Positions 27,975-38,603 of a stretch of 64,000 nt of DNA are shown one piece after another (within the stretch, counting starts at the first letter, position 1; each line of letters starts with the position of its first letter). The DNA comes from Platanthera guangdongensis (Eukaryota > Streptophyta > Magnoliopsida > Asparagales > Orchidaceae), in NCBI GenBank assembly GCA_039583875.1, contig CM077150.1:184020375-184084374 (forward strand). The letters run 5' to 3'. Both the position numbers and the translations under genes were made by a program. The notes under the pieces were generated by a model. That model had not been told where the DNA came from. It searched no databases and worked only from the letters and a program-made list of their open reading frames with translations.

Positions 27975-29590
27975 TATTGGAACACCCTATTACTGATTTG
28001 GGTCAGGATCACTATGTATCTTAGGAAACCTGTTTTGACCTCATTGTATAGATCTAAAGGTCAATTAGAATTGAGTCTAAGGGTTAGTACTTAGATTTGG
28101 AGGCTGCCCTCAAGACCAGGATTTTCAGTTTCAGAAGACTAAGTCATTTCGTCGAGCTCAGTACGACGAATTGTCGAACTCCATTCAACGATTGTTGAGC
28201 TCACTTTGATGAATCGTCGAACTCCATTCGACGATCTCTGAGCTCAACTTCATCAAGTCATCGAACTCCATTCGACGATCTCTGAGCTCAACTTCAACAA
28301 GTCGTCGAACTCCATTCGACGATCTTCGAGCTCAGATCGACGATCTTGACTTCAGTTTGGTTCTCAACCTCTGAGCTCAGTTCGACGATAATTGAGCTCA
28401 GATCGACGATCTCTGTTTCTATATAAGTCCAAATCTCTGAGCTCAGTTCAATGATAATGGAGCTCAGTTCGACGATTTTCTGAAGAGTTCAACGATTTTC
28501 AAGATTCAAATTTGGACAGCTGTGGAATTACTGTCAGCATTGAATTCAGAGATCTTGTAGCCGTTTTTCAATTAATCTGGAGCAAGTTTCAAGGAATTTT
28601 CACGGAATGTTTTTATTGGACTTTCCTCCAGAAAACAAATTCAGTTAAGGAAGTAATTAATGACAGGCCAACAACTATCTTGGACAATGGATCATTTCTA
28701 TTCAGACAGATGGAATAAAAGACAGAATTATTCTCTACAACAAAGATATAGAAGAAAAAAAAAAGAATAACAAGAATCTCTCTCTGCAACAATAACTCTT
28801 ACACAACAACAATCACACAAGAGAAAGAAAAAAAGGGTTACAGACGTTTTTTAGTCTCAAGATTCATAGAAGAACACACATCAAAAAAGGAGATCAACCA
28901 ACTGAAACATTCAGATCCCTTTTAATTCAAGTGTTCAATGGCCATCATCATTCAAGACTCCAAACACCTCACATTTTAGTTGTTGCTGAAATCATCATTT
29001 GCTGGAGATCAAGTTATCTGAAGGCCTATCACCCTACTGCAAAGCTTCACTTCTTGAACAACTCAAGATCTCAGGGGGAGCTTTGACAACATCCACTATC
29101 TTCTCTCTGACTGTTGACAGAGAAGATCTTCTCATCCATCTCTCACTCTCTGCTGTAAAGGTTTTTTCAAACTCCCTTCAAAAGCTTGTGTTGGTTTTTG
29201 AGCACCTTATCAAAAGCTCATTGGTGGCAAGACACCTGATCAAAAATCTGGTTTGGTTTTTGAGCACCTTATCAAAAGCTCATTGGTGCCTAAGACACCT
29301 GATCAACTCATCCTGCAGTGGATTCCTACCTAGGGTGGTAGAAGAGTGGATGTACCCAGGTTGATTGGGGAACCACTATAGCTCCTTGTGTCATCTGGTT
29401 GAATATTTTTTCTTTTGTTTCTGGCTGTGGTATGTGATTGCTTTGTGATTACTCTGTGTTTAGATTTACTTTATTTGATTTTCTTCCCTGTTCACTTAGG
29501 ATTACAACAACCGTTGTATAAAGTTTTTAGCAAGCATCACACTCTATTCACCCCCCCTCTAGAGTATATCAGATCTAACTTGCACTTTCA
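27975..29590 (+). repeat. 5' LTR of element H
   Basis: This copy starts TATTGGAACACCC (TGTTGAAACACCC in the 3' copy) and ends TTGCACTTTCA. From about 28150 to 28500 it carries tandem palindromic units such as GTCGAACTCCATTCGACGAT and TTGAGCTCAGATCGACGAT. TATATAAG at 28420-28427 sits within this block and is the likely promoter. Confidence 0.96.
28150..28500. repeat. TCGTCGA(N)TCGACGA palindromic array in the H LTR
   Basis: About a dozen units alternate TCGTCGAACTCCATTCGACGAT-type and GAGCTCAGNTCGACGAT-type inverted repeats around the TATA box. The same array is at about 38770-39130 in the 3' LTR. Related units occur in H gag (31384-31560) and in the spacer at 35020-35290. Confidence 0.88.
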
Positions 29591-29592
29591 AT

Positions 29593-29608
29593 TGGTATCA
29601 AAGCGAGG
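29593..29608 (+). other. primer-binding site of element H
   Basis: TGGTATCAAAGCGAGG lies two bases after the LTR. It is the initiator-Met tRNA primer type, identical in this stretch to B's site. Confidence 0.9.
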
Positions 29609-29751
29609 TTGGTTAAATATACCACATCTTCCAGGTTGGTTAAACATACCACACCTTGGTGGTTGCATAGGCTAACACCTGAACCCAAAGATTCCTATAG
29701 TTAGATCTGCTTGCTGTAGATTTTGTTATTAGAATTATTTCTTCACAAAAC

Positions 29752-31763
29752 ATGGACCAAAATAAAGATTATGCTAGCACCAGACCTCTAGTGTACAATC
29801 TATCCAAGTTTGCACTTTGGAAGGCAAGGATTAGACTCTACATGAATTCTATTGATGAGGACATCTTCAATTCTATTTTAACAGTGTGTCCAAGACCTCC
29901 AGAGAACACAAGCACAAATGCTGTTCCACCTCCCTCAGGAACAGATGCAGAGATCAAGAAGTGGAAAGTAGCAGATGCAAAGGCTATGAATATCTTAGCC
30001 CAGACTATGTCTGATGACATTTTCCAAAAGATGGCTGAATGTAACTCAGCAAAGGAAATTTGGGATAAGCTATCTGAGATAGTCTCAGGATCTACTGATG
30101 AAAGAAAAGACAGAAGATCTCACCTCATAACCCAATATGAGAACTTCAGGAAAGGAGAAGTTGAGTCAGTAGCGGACATATATAATAGACTCAGTCTGAT
30201 AGTCAATGAACTGAAAACTTTGGATAAAGAGATCTCATTGACTGAGATAAATGATAAAATCCTAATGTGCTTCCCAAGCACTTGAGACTCAAGGATCTGG
30301 CCAATCAAGGATGCCAGAAGTCTGAATGAGATTACAATAGAAGCTCTCTTGGGCAAGCTCAAGTCTTATGAGCTGCTCATTAAGAACAGAGAAGAAGAGC
30401 AGAAGGCTGTCTCACCAGCCTCAAGAAAGGAAAAGTCAATAGCTTTCAAAGCCACTGAAGATCAGCATGAAGACAAGGTCACAGGCAATGATGAGCTGCT
30501 TAGTCTATTGGCCAAAAGATTCTACAAAATTGCCAGGAAAGACTTCAGGAAGAGGTCATACAAAGAGCTTGACAAGCCAAGGTCTGATAAATCAAATAAT
30601 AAAGAAATTATTTGCTTTGGCTGCAGGAAAACAGGCCACATTGTGCCTGACTGTCCAGAGAACAAAAACAAGGACAGAAAGGACAAGAAAGAAAGAAGAA
30701 AAGACAAGGACTTCAAGAAGAACAGCAATGGCAAACCCTCCTCAAGCAAGAACAAACATACAAGGAAGGGATTTGTTGCTGAATCTTGGAGTGAGACAGA
30801 AGAAGAATCTGAAACTTCTTCCAGCTCAAGTGATGATGAGGACGATGCTGAAGAAAAGGAATTCTGCATGATGGCTATCAATGACTCACAACACAATTCT
30901 GATGCAGAAGACTCAGAGTCAGACTCAGAGACTCAACTTGAATAGGACCAAGTGATAAGTTCTTTTGATTTTAATTCTGAGGACTTCAAGTATGAATTTA
31001 AAGGACTATGTTTAGACTTATTAAAATCTGAGAAGGAAATCATCTCCCTCAGAAAATAATTGTCTGAACATAGTACCTTAAAATCAGAAAACCTCAAACT
31101 CTCTGAGGAGTTGGAGTGCTGTAGGGAGCAGATAGCTTCACTGAAAAGTGAGCTATCAGAGGCCAAAAAGCTTGAAGAATCCCTTAATGGGAGAAGCATC
31201 AAACTAATGGACATCACAAGCACAGTGAACTCTAGATTCAACAGTACACTGGGCTTGGGTGCTTCATCCAGCCAACCTATAGTACTAACAAACCCAATTA
31301 TGTTTATTTCTGATAAAGGGAAGGGAGTTGTAGAGGTAGCTAGGAAAAATTCTGACTTAACCAAGAAATCAAGTGTTCAACAGAAATCGTCTAACGGAGC
31401 TAGACGATAGTCGAATGCAGATCGACAATCTCAAGCAAAATCGTCGAACTCAGGTCGACGATCTCTAAACCCTGAACTCTGCCACAGTCGATTGTCGAAC
31501 GGAGCTCGACGATCTGACCCAAGATCATCGAATGCAGCTCAACGATCGTCGAGCAGAGATCAGAGATTTGAAAACTTCTTCAAGGGTAAATCAAATTCCA
31601 ATCCTAGGGGTCCTTCATCCAGACTTAACCCTTATACTGAATGGATAATACCTCCAAGGAGATATCATCCTGAAGGTTATAAGAGTCAACCAGGGATGTC
31701 ATTTATTTCTGAATTTAAAGGTTATCAACCTAGGCCCAAGGTAAACTGGGTCAAAAATAAGTA
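29752..31763 (+). pseudogene. Copia gag (element H), decayed
   Basis: The natural start is ATG at 29752, 144 bp after the primer site. The N-terminal gag (MDQNKDYASTRP, FALWKARIRLYM, AKEIWDKLSE) runs to a stop near 30285; the next piece (from about 30290) is in another frame. It has zinc knuckle CFGCRKTGHIVPDC near 30620-30660, a lysine-rich stretch, an acidic Glu/Asp/Ser stretch to 30943, then a coiled-coil-like region (31060-31200). Stops fall at 30943-30945 and near 31060. The last part (31384-31560) is built from the palindromic TCGTCGA units and reads as repeats of the type SSNGARRS, followed by a conserved SIRE-gag-like tail ending 31763. Confidence 0.85.
31384..31560 (+). repeat. palindromic TCGTCGA units inside H gag coding sequence
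   Basis: Five or six imperfect copies of TCGTCGAACNNAGNTCGACGAT lie in the gag frame, translating to S-N-G/A/S-x-x-R-R/Q-S repeats. One codon in the array is now TAG. The same unit is non-coding in this element's LTRs and spacer. Confidence 0.85.
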
Positions 31764-31810
31764 AATTATTTTATGTGTAGGTGAAGAGTTATCCAACATC
31801 AAACCAATAA

Positions 31811-33394
31811 TGGTATCTGGATAGTGAGTGTTCAAAGCACATGATAGGAAGCAAGGACAATCTCACATCCTTTAAAGCCAAGCTTGGACCCAAAGTCATA
31901 TTTAGTGATTCAAACTTTGGACTAACAAAAGGATATGGTGCAGTACAAATTGGGACATTCACATTCAAGAAGGTAGCCTATGTGGAAGGACTGAAGCACA
32001 ACTTCATCAGCATCAGTCAGCTATGTGATGATGGCTACCGGGTGACTTTCAGCAAATCCTTATGCAGAATCAAATCAGAGGACAACACAACTGTGTTGAC
32101 ATGTAAAAGGAAAGGTAACATCTATTTAGTTGACTTTCTTTCAACTGAAGTAGATATTTGGCTGTTTAACTCTGTTAGTAGACCTAATGTATTATGGCAC
32201 AAGAGATTAGGACATATAAACCTTAGAACCATTGCTAGGCTATCCAAGGACAACCTTGTTAGAGGACTACCTTCTAGCCCCTACAAGAAGGAAGGACTAT
32301 GCAGGGCTTGTCAATTAGGCAATCAAACTAAAAATACTTTCAAGTCACATAATAAGAGTGATTCACCTAGGATTTTGTATCTGTTACACATGGATCTTTT
32401 TGGACCCATTACATTACAAAGCTTAGGAGGGAAATCTTACACTTTAGTGGTTGTAGATGACTTCTCTAGATTCACATGGGTGTTCTTTCTGAGGAAGAAG
32501 TCTGATAACTTAAAGTGTTTGACAGAGTTTCTCAAATGCATACAGACTGAGTTCAATACTCACATTGCCCTGATCAGAAGTGATCATGGGACAGAGTTTG
32601 ATTTTCGTCTTATGCAAGAGTTCTGTCAGAGTGAAGGGATTAGGCACACTTTCTCAGCTCCTAGAACTCCTCAACAAAATGGGGTAGCTGAAAGGAAAAA
32701 TAGAACCCTTATTGAATCTGCCACTACATTGTTGTCAGATGCTCACCTTCCTCTATCCTTTTGGGCAAAGGCAGTGAACACCTCCAACTATGTGTTGAAC
32801 AAAAGTCTAATACACAAACTGAAGGGGAAGACTCCCTATGAATTACTCAATGGGAAGAAACTTAAAGTAGATTATTTTAGAATTTTTGGTTGTATTTGTT
32901 ATATTCATAATAATGACAAGAAGTACTTAGCAAAATTTCAAGCTAAAGCTGATGAAGGAGTGTTTCTGGGATACTCCATGAACAGTAAGGCTTATAGGGT
33001 ATATAATAAATCATCTCTTAAAATTGAAGAATCTGTGCATATAACTTTTGATGAATCTAACATGTCTTTCAAGGAGAAGAACACTTCTACCATAGAACCT
33101 TTTCAGGTACATTCTCTTGCTGAAGACTTGGACAGATTACACATCATTCAAAAAGAGGAAAGCAGTGAAGAGGAAGAAGACATTCAACATCCTGAAGAGA
33201 AACCTCTTGAAGTGCCAGTTGTTGTACCACAAGAGGAAATAACAACACAGGTTGGTGAACAATCAACACCTCCTGTTGATTTAGTAACATCAAGAGACCA
33301 TCCAATTTCCCAAGTAATTGGAGACATCTCAGCTGGTGTGCAAACCAAAAATCTGGTCAACCAAAACCTGTTGCACACTAGCTTCCTTTCTTAA
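31811..33394 (+). CDS. Copia protease (end) and integrase (element H)
   Basis: The open frame starts right after a TAA, with WYLDSECSKHM at 31811: the protease active site is DSE instead of DSG. The region typical between protease and integrase follows (GLKHNFISISQLCDDGY). Integrase zinc binding is WHKRLGHINLRT..LCRACQLGNQTK. The core has HMDLFGPI, IRSDHGTEFD and the QQNGVAERKNRT segment, so all three acidic residues are present. The C-terminal part is glutamate-rich. The frame ends TAA at 33392-33394 and RT continues in the same frame, consistent with a former CAA codon. Integrase inserts the DNA copy; this one is probably dead because the polyprotein is broken. Confidence 0.92.
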   Translation, partial: WYLDSECSKHMIGSKDNLTSFKAKLGPKVIFSDSNFGLTKGYGAVQIGTFTFKKVAYVEGLKHNFISISQLCDDGYRVTFSKSLCRIKSEDNTTVLTCKRKGNIYLVDFLSTEVDIWLFNSVSRPNVLWHKRLGHINLRTIARLSKDNLVRGLPSSPYKKEGLCRACQLGNQTKNTFKSHNKSDSPRILYLLHMDLFGPITLQSLGGKSYTLVVVDDFSRFTWVFFLRKKSDNLKCLTEFLKCIQTEFNTHIALIRSDHGTEFDFRLMQEFCQSEGIRHTFSAPRTPQQNGVAERKNRTLIESATTLLSDAHLPLSFWAKAVNTSNYVLNKSLIHKLKGKTPYELLNGKKLKVDYFRIFGCICYIHNNDKKYLAKFQAKADEGVFLGYSMNSKAYRVYNKSSLKIEESVHITFDESNMSFKEKNTSTIEPFQVHSLAEDLDRLHIIQKEESSEEEEDIQHPEEKPLEVPVVVPQEEITTQVGEQSTPPVDLVTSRDHPISQVIGDISAGVQTKNLVNQNLLHTSFLS

Positions 33395-34932
33395 ATTGAA
33401 CCTCAATCCATTCAAGATGCTGAGCAAGATCCACACTGGATCATTGCAATGCAAGAAGAGTTGCATCAATTTGAAAGGAATAAAGTTTGGGAACTAGTAC
33501 CAAGGCCTAAGGATCACTCTATTGTTGGAACAAAGTGGGTGTTCAGAAACAAATTGGATGATCACGGAGTAATTGTAAGGAACAAGGCAAGGCTAGTTGC
33601 TCAAGGGTACTCTGAAGAAGAAGGCATAGATTATGACCAGACTTTTGCACCAGTTGCAAGGTTGGAGGCTAATAGAATCTTCTTAGCATATGCAGCACAC
33701 AAAGGCTTCAAAGTGTACCAGATGGATATAAAGAGTGCCTTTCTCAATGGAGACATCAAAGAAGAAGTCTATGTCAGACAACCTCCAGGTTTTATCTCTT
33801 CATCTCATCCTGATTATATTTTTAAATTGAATAAAGCATTATATGGTCTCAAGCAAGCTCCTAGATCATGGTATGAGATCCTAGCATGCTTTCTCCTGAA
33901 AAATGAGTTTATAAGGGGTAGAGTAGACCAAACTCTTTTTATTAGAACCCATAAGTCCCATACTCTACTAGTATAAATCTATGTAAATGATATTATCTTT
34001 GGTTCTACTGATTCAAATTTGTGTAGAAGGTTCTCAAATCTAATGCATTCTAAATTTGAAATGAGTAGAATGAGTGAGCTATCCTTCTTTATAGGATTGT
34101 AAATCAAGAAACATGTTGAAGGCATATTTATTTCTCAAACCAAGTATACAAAAGAATTGGTTAAGAAATTTGGTATGTCTGAAGCATCATGCATGAAAAC
34201 ACCTATGCCTACTAATGTTGTATTGGATGCTGATGAACATGGGAAACCTGTTGATCAGACAACTTATAGAGCAATGATTGGCTCTTTATTGTACCTTACA
34301 GCTAGTAGACCAGACATAATGTTTGCTACATGCATATGTGCTAGATTCCCTGTGAACCCTAGAGAGTCACACCTAACCTTAGTAAAAAGGATTCTCAGGT
34401 ATGTAAAGAGTTGTCCAAATCTAGGTCTCTGCTATCCAAAAGATTCAGCATTTGACTTAACTGGATTTTCTGATGCTGATTATGCTGGATGCAGAATTGA
34501 CAGGAAAAGCCCAGTGAAACTTGTCAGTTTCTTGGTGACAGACTTGTCTCTTGGTTTTGCAAGAAACAAACATCTGTGTCAACTTCAACTGCTAAAGCTG
34601 AATATATGGCTGCAGGTAGTTGTTGTTCACAAATCTTGTGGATTCAAAACCAACTCCTAGACTATGGCTACAACTTAGAGAAGTCTAAAATCTTTTGTGA
34701 TAATACCAGTGCTATTACTATAGCCCAAAATCCAGTCCTCCATAGTAGGACAAAACACATAGAAATTAGGCATCACTTCTTAAGGGATAATGTTGAGAAA
34801 AATAAAATTGAACTTCAATATATCCCAACTGATTTGCAAAGGGGAGATATTTTCACCAAACCGTTCGATGAGAAGAAACACACCTTCTTCCTAAATCAGT
34901 TAGGAATGTTAGATGGAGGAAGTTTAAAATAA
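33395..34932 (+). pseudogene. Copia reverse transcriptase and RNase H (element H), decayed
   Basis: RT begins with [22 protein letters not shown] and [12 protein letters not shown], then [14 protein letters not shown] (33974-33976) follows, and then the active site reads YVND instead of YVDD, a loss of a catalytic aspartate. Another TAA lies near 34100. RNase H starts GFSDADYAG; a frameshift near 34515-34570 moves the rest (TSTAKAEYMAAG, FCDNTSAI, SRTKHIEIRHHF, GDIFTKPF) to the frame 34576-34932. The natural stop is at 34930-34932. Several stops fit CAA-to-TAA changes. Confidence 0.92.
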
Positions 34933-35426
34933 GTTCCAAGATTTTAAAACTCTAAAAATGACCAAAACTAGGAAAACATTTTAATTTTTCTAGTGTATAG
35001 AGTGTTTCTGATCTTTGAACTGCGCTCGACGATTTTCCCCCCGATCATCGAACGGAGATCTACGCTTTTCGAAATCGTCGACCAGAGTTCAGCGCTTCTC
35101 AGATAGTGCTCAACTATCTCTCCAGGTCAGCGATCGTCGAACGAAGCTCGACAATTTTGTTCTCTGAACTATCGTCGAACGGAGCTCGACGCTCTCCAAT
35201 ATCGTTGAACGGAGATCGACAATGTTGATGACCTTTTATTTTCCTTTAGAAGCCGAGATCGTCGAACTGAGTTAAACGATCTTTCCTTTTCTACGTCAAA
35301 CCCTAATATAAAACTCTTTTTTCGGCCATCGTTCTCCCTTGCGCTTTCATACTTTCTGCAAAAATTCTCTTTCCCTCCAAACTTCTCTACACTTGCTCGT
35401 TTGTTTGTTGATTTTTGCAGGAAACA
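34933..35426 (+). other. spacer between pol and the third ORF of H, with palindromic array
   Basis: There is no ORF until ATG at 35427. Positions 35020-35290 contain seven or eight units of the (A)TCGTCGAACNGAG(C/A)TCGACGAT type, as in the LTR and the gag end. After them comes a C/T-rich stretch, 'ccctaatataaaactc', with TATA-like AATATAAAA at about 35312. That box could mark an internal promoter for the third ORF, or the repeats could reflect an older LTR-derived duplication. Confidence 0.6.
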
Positions 35427-38400
35427 ATGGCCGTCTCAGTTGCAGTCCTGGCCGCAATGAAATTTTATGCAGGAATTGATATAGATATGGACTCTTTCAA
35501 TAACAGTGATCAGATTTTCCAAGAAATTCTAGAACTTTTCAAGGAACAAAAGCTGGTTACCATAATGTCCACCAGAATCAAGTTAGCTGCTGATGAAATA
35601 AAGGAATGGGTATATACTGCCCACAACCAGGATCAAAATACAGTTGTTGGAACAATTTCTGGAACCCAGGTACCTCTGACACCTACTATCTTGACAGAGG
35701 TTTTTCAATTAAATTCTGGAGAGGACTCTGCTGAACTGTCTGGAGAATAATTTTCTGATATGCTTAATAGAATGGGTCATTCTGATGCAAACCCTAACAA
35801 GCTGCTGAAGAAACATTTGGCTGTTGAGTACAGGTTCTTAGCTGATGTGGTTGGAAAAGTCTTGTTGGCCAAACACTCAGCCCATGATACCATCTCCAGG
35901 TATCAGCTGTGTTTGATGGGTGCTCTTGTAGATAAGAAACAGTTAAACTGGGGAGAAGTTTTCTTTGACCTGATTAAGAAAAAGATCAACAAGAATTTTG
36001 TCAACTTTGGAAGGATACTAGGGCTATTTCTTCAAAACAGATGCCCTGCACTGCTAGTCTCAAATGGGATGCACATCAATGGCTCTAAGAGGCTCTCTTG
36101 TGCCCTGTTTGGAAAGTGGGACATGCAGATAGTGAAGCCCAGCAGGCCCTCTGCATCTACTACTTCAGGCACAAGGACTGTTGCAGTCTCTTCCCCTCAA
36201 GTCTCTGCCCCTGCAGAAGACTTGTCTGTTTCTTCCTCTCCTCCTCCACCTATTATTTCATCTCCACCAGTCACATCCACCATCACAGTTTCCTCCACCA
36301 TCATAATTTCAACCCCATCTCCAACTTCTATCCATTCTCCAACTCTTCCTCTAACAGAAGAAATCTTCCATCCTTTACATCACTACCCTCACCTAGAAAT
36401 TGATTCATCATCTCAACTTCCATCTTTCACACTTCTGGATGATTCCTTTATGGATGATTCCCCTTCATCCCCTCCTGATCTACCCTCTTCTTCCACATCT
36501 TACCAACAGTTACTTTAAGATATCATTGCACAACCCTCCTTCACACCCTATGTTTCCATTCCATTATCTTCAATTTCCACAATCCCCATATCTCAACCCT
36601 CCTTTCCCCCATACAACAGCTCTCCGCCAACATCTCTAGCTGTTCCACCTTCATTCTCTACCTCTGCTCAAGTCCCTATTGAGCATGTAGATCTTCCAGC
36701 CTTAGCAGACAGACTTTATGAGCTGATAGCTCCCAGGCTATCCCTCTTGTTGGAGACCTCCTTGGCTCCACTTTTAAAGTCAGTTGCAGACCTGTCTGCC
36801 AGGCTCTCCTATCTCATTCCTCCTCATGCAATCCCTTCATCTGGGTGCCTTGATGCAGTCCTGACTGAATCTAGGCAGGGGGAGATGCCTCATGAAGTGG
36901 TTAGATTGCCTGCTGCTGCTGTTACCTCAGTTTAAGCTCAAGCCTCAACACCACAAGTTGCAGTTTTCTCAATGGACCTCACGTCATTATTATCAATTTT
37001 GATTCAGTTTATTTCAGCTGTCTTCCAGAGAGCACTGCAGTCCAGCGTCTGAAGATCTATCTAAGGCCATTGTGCCCATTTCAAGCTATGACACCAGCTT
37101 AATTTATTCTTTTGTAAAGTCCCTTTCTGCTGCTGCCCCTACTGTTTTTGTTGCTGCTGCTTCTACTGATATAGTTGATATTGCTATTAATTCTGATGTT
37201 TCAGTATCTGAGGACATACATATGACAGAGGCATTTGAATTTGAGCCTGTTGTTACTACTGATGTTATTTCTGTTACTGAACCTGTTGTATCTGAAAGTA
37301 TTTTATCTGTATCTGCTGCTGCCCCAGTTACTGCTGTATCTACTGCTACTGTACCTTCCATTTCTGGGAGTGTTACTTCTGAAAGTTTTGTATCTACTGA
37401 TGTAATCTCCTCTGCTAGTGTTTCTTCTATTCCTCCTTCTATTGTTGCTGCTATTATTGCTGTCACTACTATTTCTCCTGCTCAATCACAACAACAGAAA
37501 GACTATCTCAAAAGGATTGATGCACTTTATGATGAACAAAGCTTAGAAAGTGATCAATATAGGACTGATTCAGATGACTCCTCTGCAACTATTGCAAGGA
37601 AAAAAAAGGCCAGAAGCAAGGCTATGAAAAGGGTTCCTCCAGCAAAAGTCAAAGATACCAATGATATTCCTTATTACATACTGCATAACTGTCCTATCAC
37701 AGAACACTGGATGCAATACTCCACGAATCAATTGAAGGCCATGAAGAAAACGAGAAAGTATGAGAAAGGTTCCTCTCAGTTCCATCATCCTCCTCCTCCT
37801 CCTCCTTCACCTAATACAGGTGCAAGTGGTAGCTCTGCATCTCATTCCTCTGCCAGAAGCCAAACCCCTTATCAGCCTCAAGGAAGATCTCAACATAGGG
37901 GAGGCCAATCTAGAGGCTATCAATCAAGGAGAGGAAACTACAGAGGAAACCAAAGAGAATTTCAAGTCTATTCAAAAGGCTTTTCCAGGCAGCATCCATA
38001 TTCAAGGGAAGGACAAGGTCTATCTGATACAACTTCAGGTCCATTTCCTTACAAGCTTAAAGACTTAGTCTCCTCCAAAGCCCCTGCAGACAATTCTTCA
38101 AACAGATATGAGCCTCCAGTTCCTTTTGAGGATCCAGAGAACAATCCAACCTCATGGACAGCCACGATGAAGGAATTAGCTGCTCTGGACCAGATCAAGA
38201 AAGCCAGAGAATAAGGCAAAGACACTTCAAATATTACTACATTATCTGATCAAAGGAAAAAGGAACTTGAAAGATATTCATCCATCAAGTTTTATGATTC
38301 TGAAAGCTACATGAAGCTGTATCCTGAAGCTGTAGTGCCCAGGCCTAAGCAACAAATCTCTTTAGGTGCAGCTGATGACAGAAGATCTAAAAAGGAAGCT

Positions 38401-38451
38401 CTTAATCCAAACAGGGAAATAGTACTTATAAAGAGCAAGGAAAAGGAGTAA
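35427..38451 (+). pseudogene. third ORF of H (env-like position), about 1,000 codons, unknown function
   Basis: From ATG 35427 one frame can be followed to TAA 38449-38451, broken only by stops at 35748, 36516, 36933 and 38212, stops near 37050 and one single-base shift there. The N-terminal ~230 residues are globular and helix-rich (KKHLAVEYRFLADVV, RYQLCLMGALVDKKQLNWGEVFFDLIKKK) and resemble the plant-retroelement ORF often called putative plant transposon protein or env-like in SIRE and Athila elements. A long Ser/Pro/Thr-rich part follows, then a Val/Ser/Ala-rich part, a basic patch (ARKKKARSKAMKRV), PPPPPP and an RG-rich segment (RGGQSRGYQSRRGNYRGN at about 37890). I see no convincing signal peptide or membrane anchor, so an envelope role is not supported. 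Function unknown. Confidence 0.75.
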
Positions 38452-38590
38452 TTCTATAAGGTGACAATATATGCTATTTTATGATCTGTCTGAGATAATA
38501 TCTGTGATTCTGCAATGTCTTGTTTATTGCATTTTTGCTTTGTATATTGTTGTTTTTATTTCAATATCTGTAATTAATAATCCTAACCCA

Positions 38591-38603
38591 AATAGGGGGA
38601 GAT
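38591..38603 (+). other. polypurine tract of element H
   Basis: AATAGGGGGAGAT lies directly before the 3' LTR start TGTTGAAACACC at 38604. It primes plus-strand DNA synthesis. Confidence 0.9.

Noticed and set aside
28150..28500. CRISPR-like series of short repeats
   Set aside because: The units are palindromic, contiguous and variable, with no uniform spacers, and lie in a plant LTR. There are no cas genes.
37104..37466. Minus-strand ORFs within the third ORF of H
   Set aside because: They are shadows of the low-complexity Val/Ser/Ala region; no independent features.
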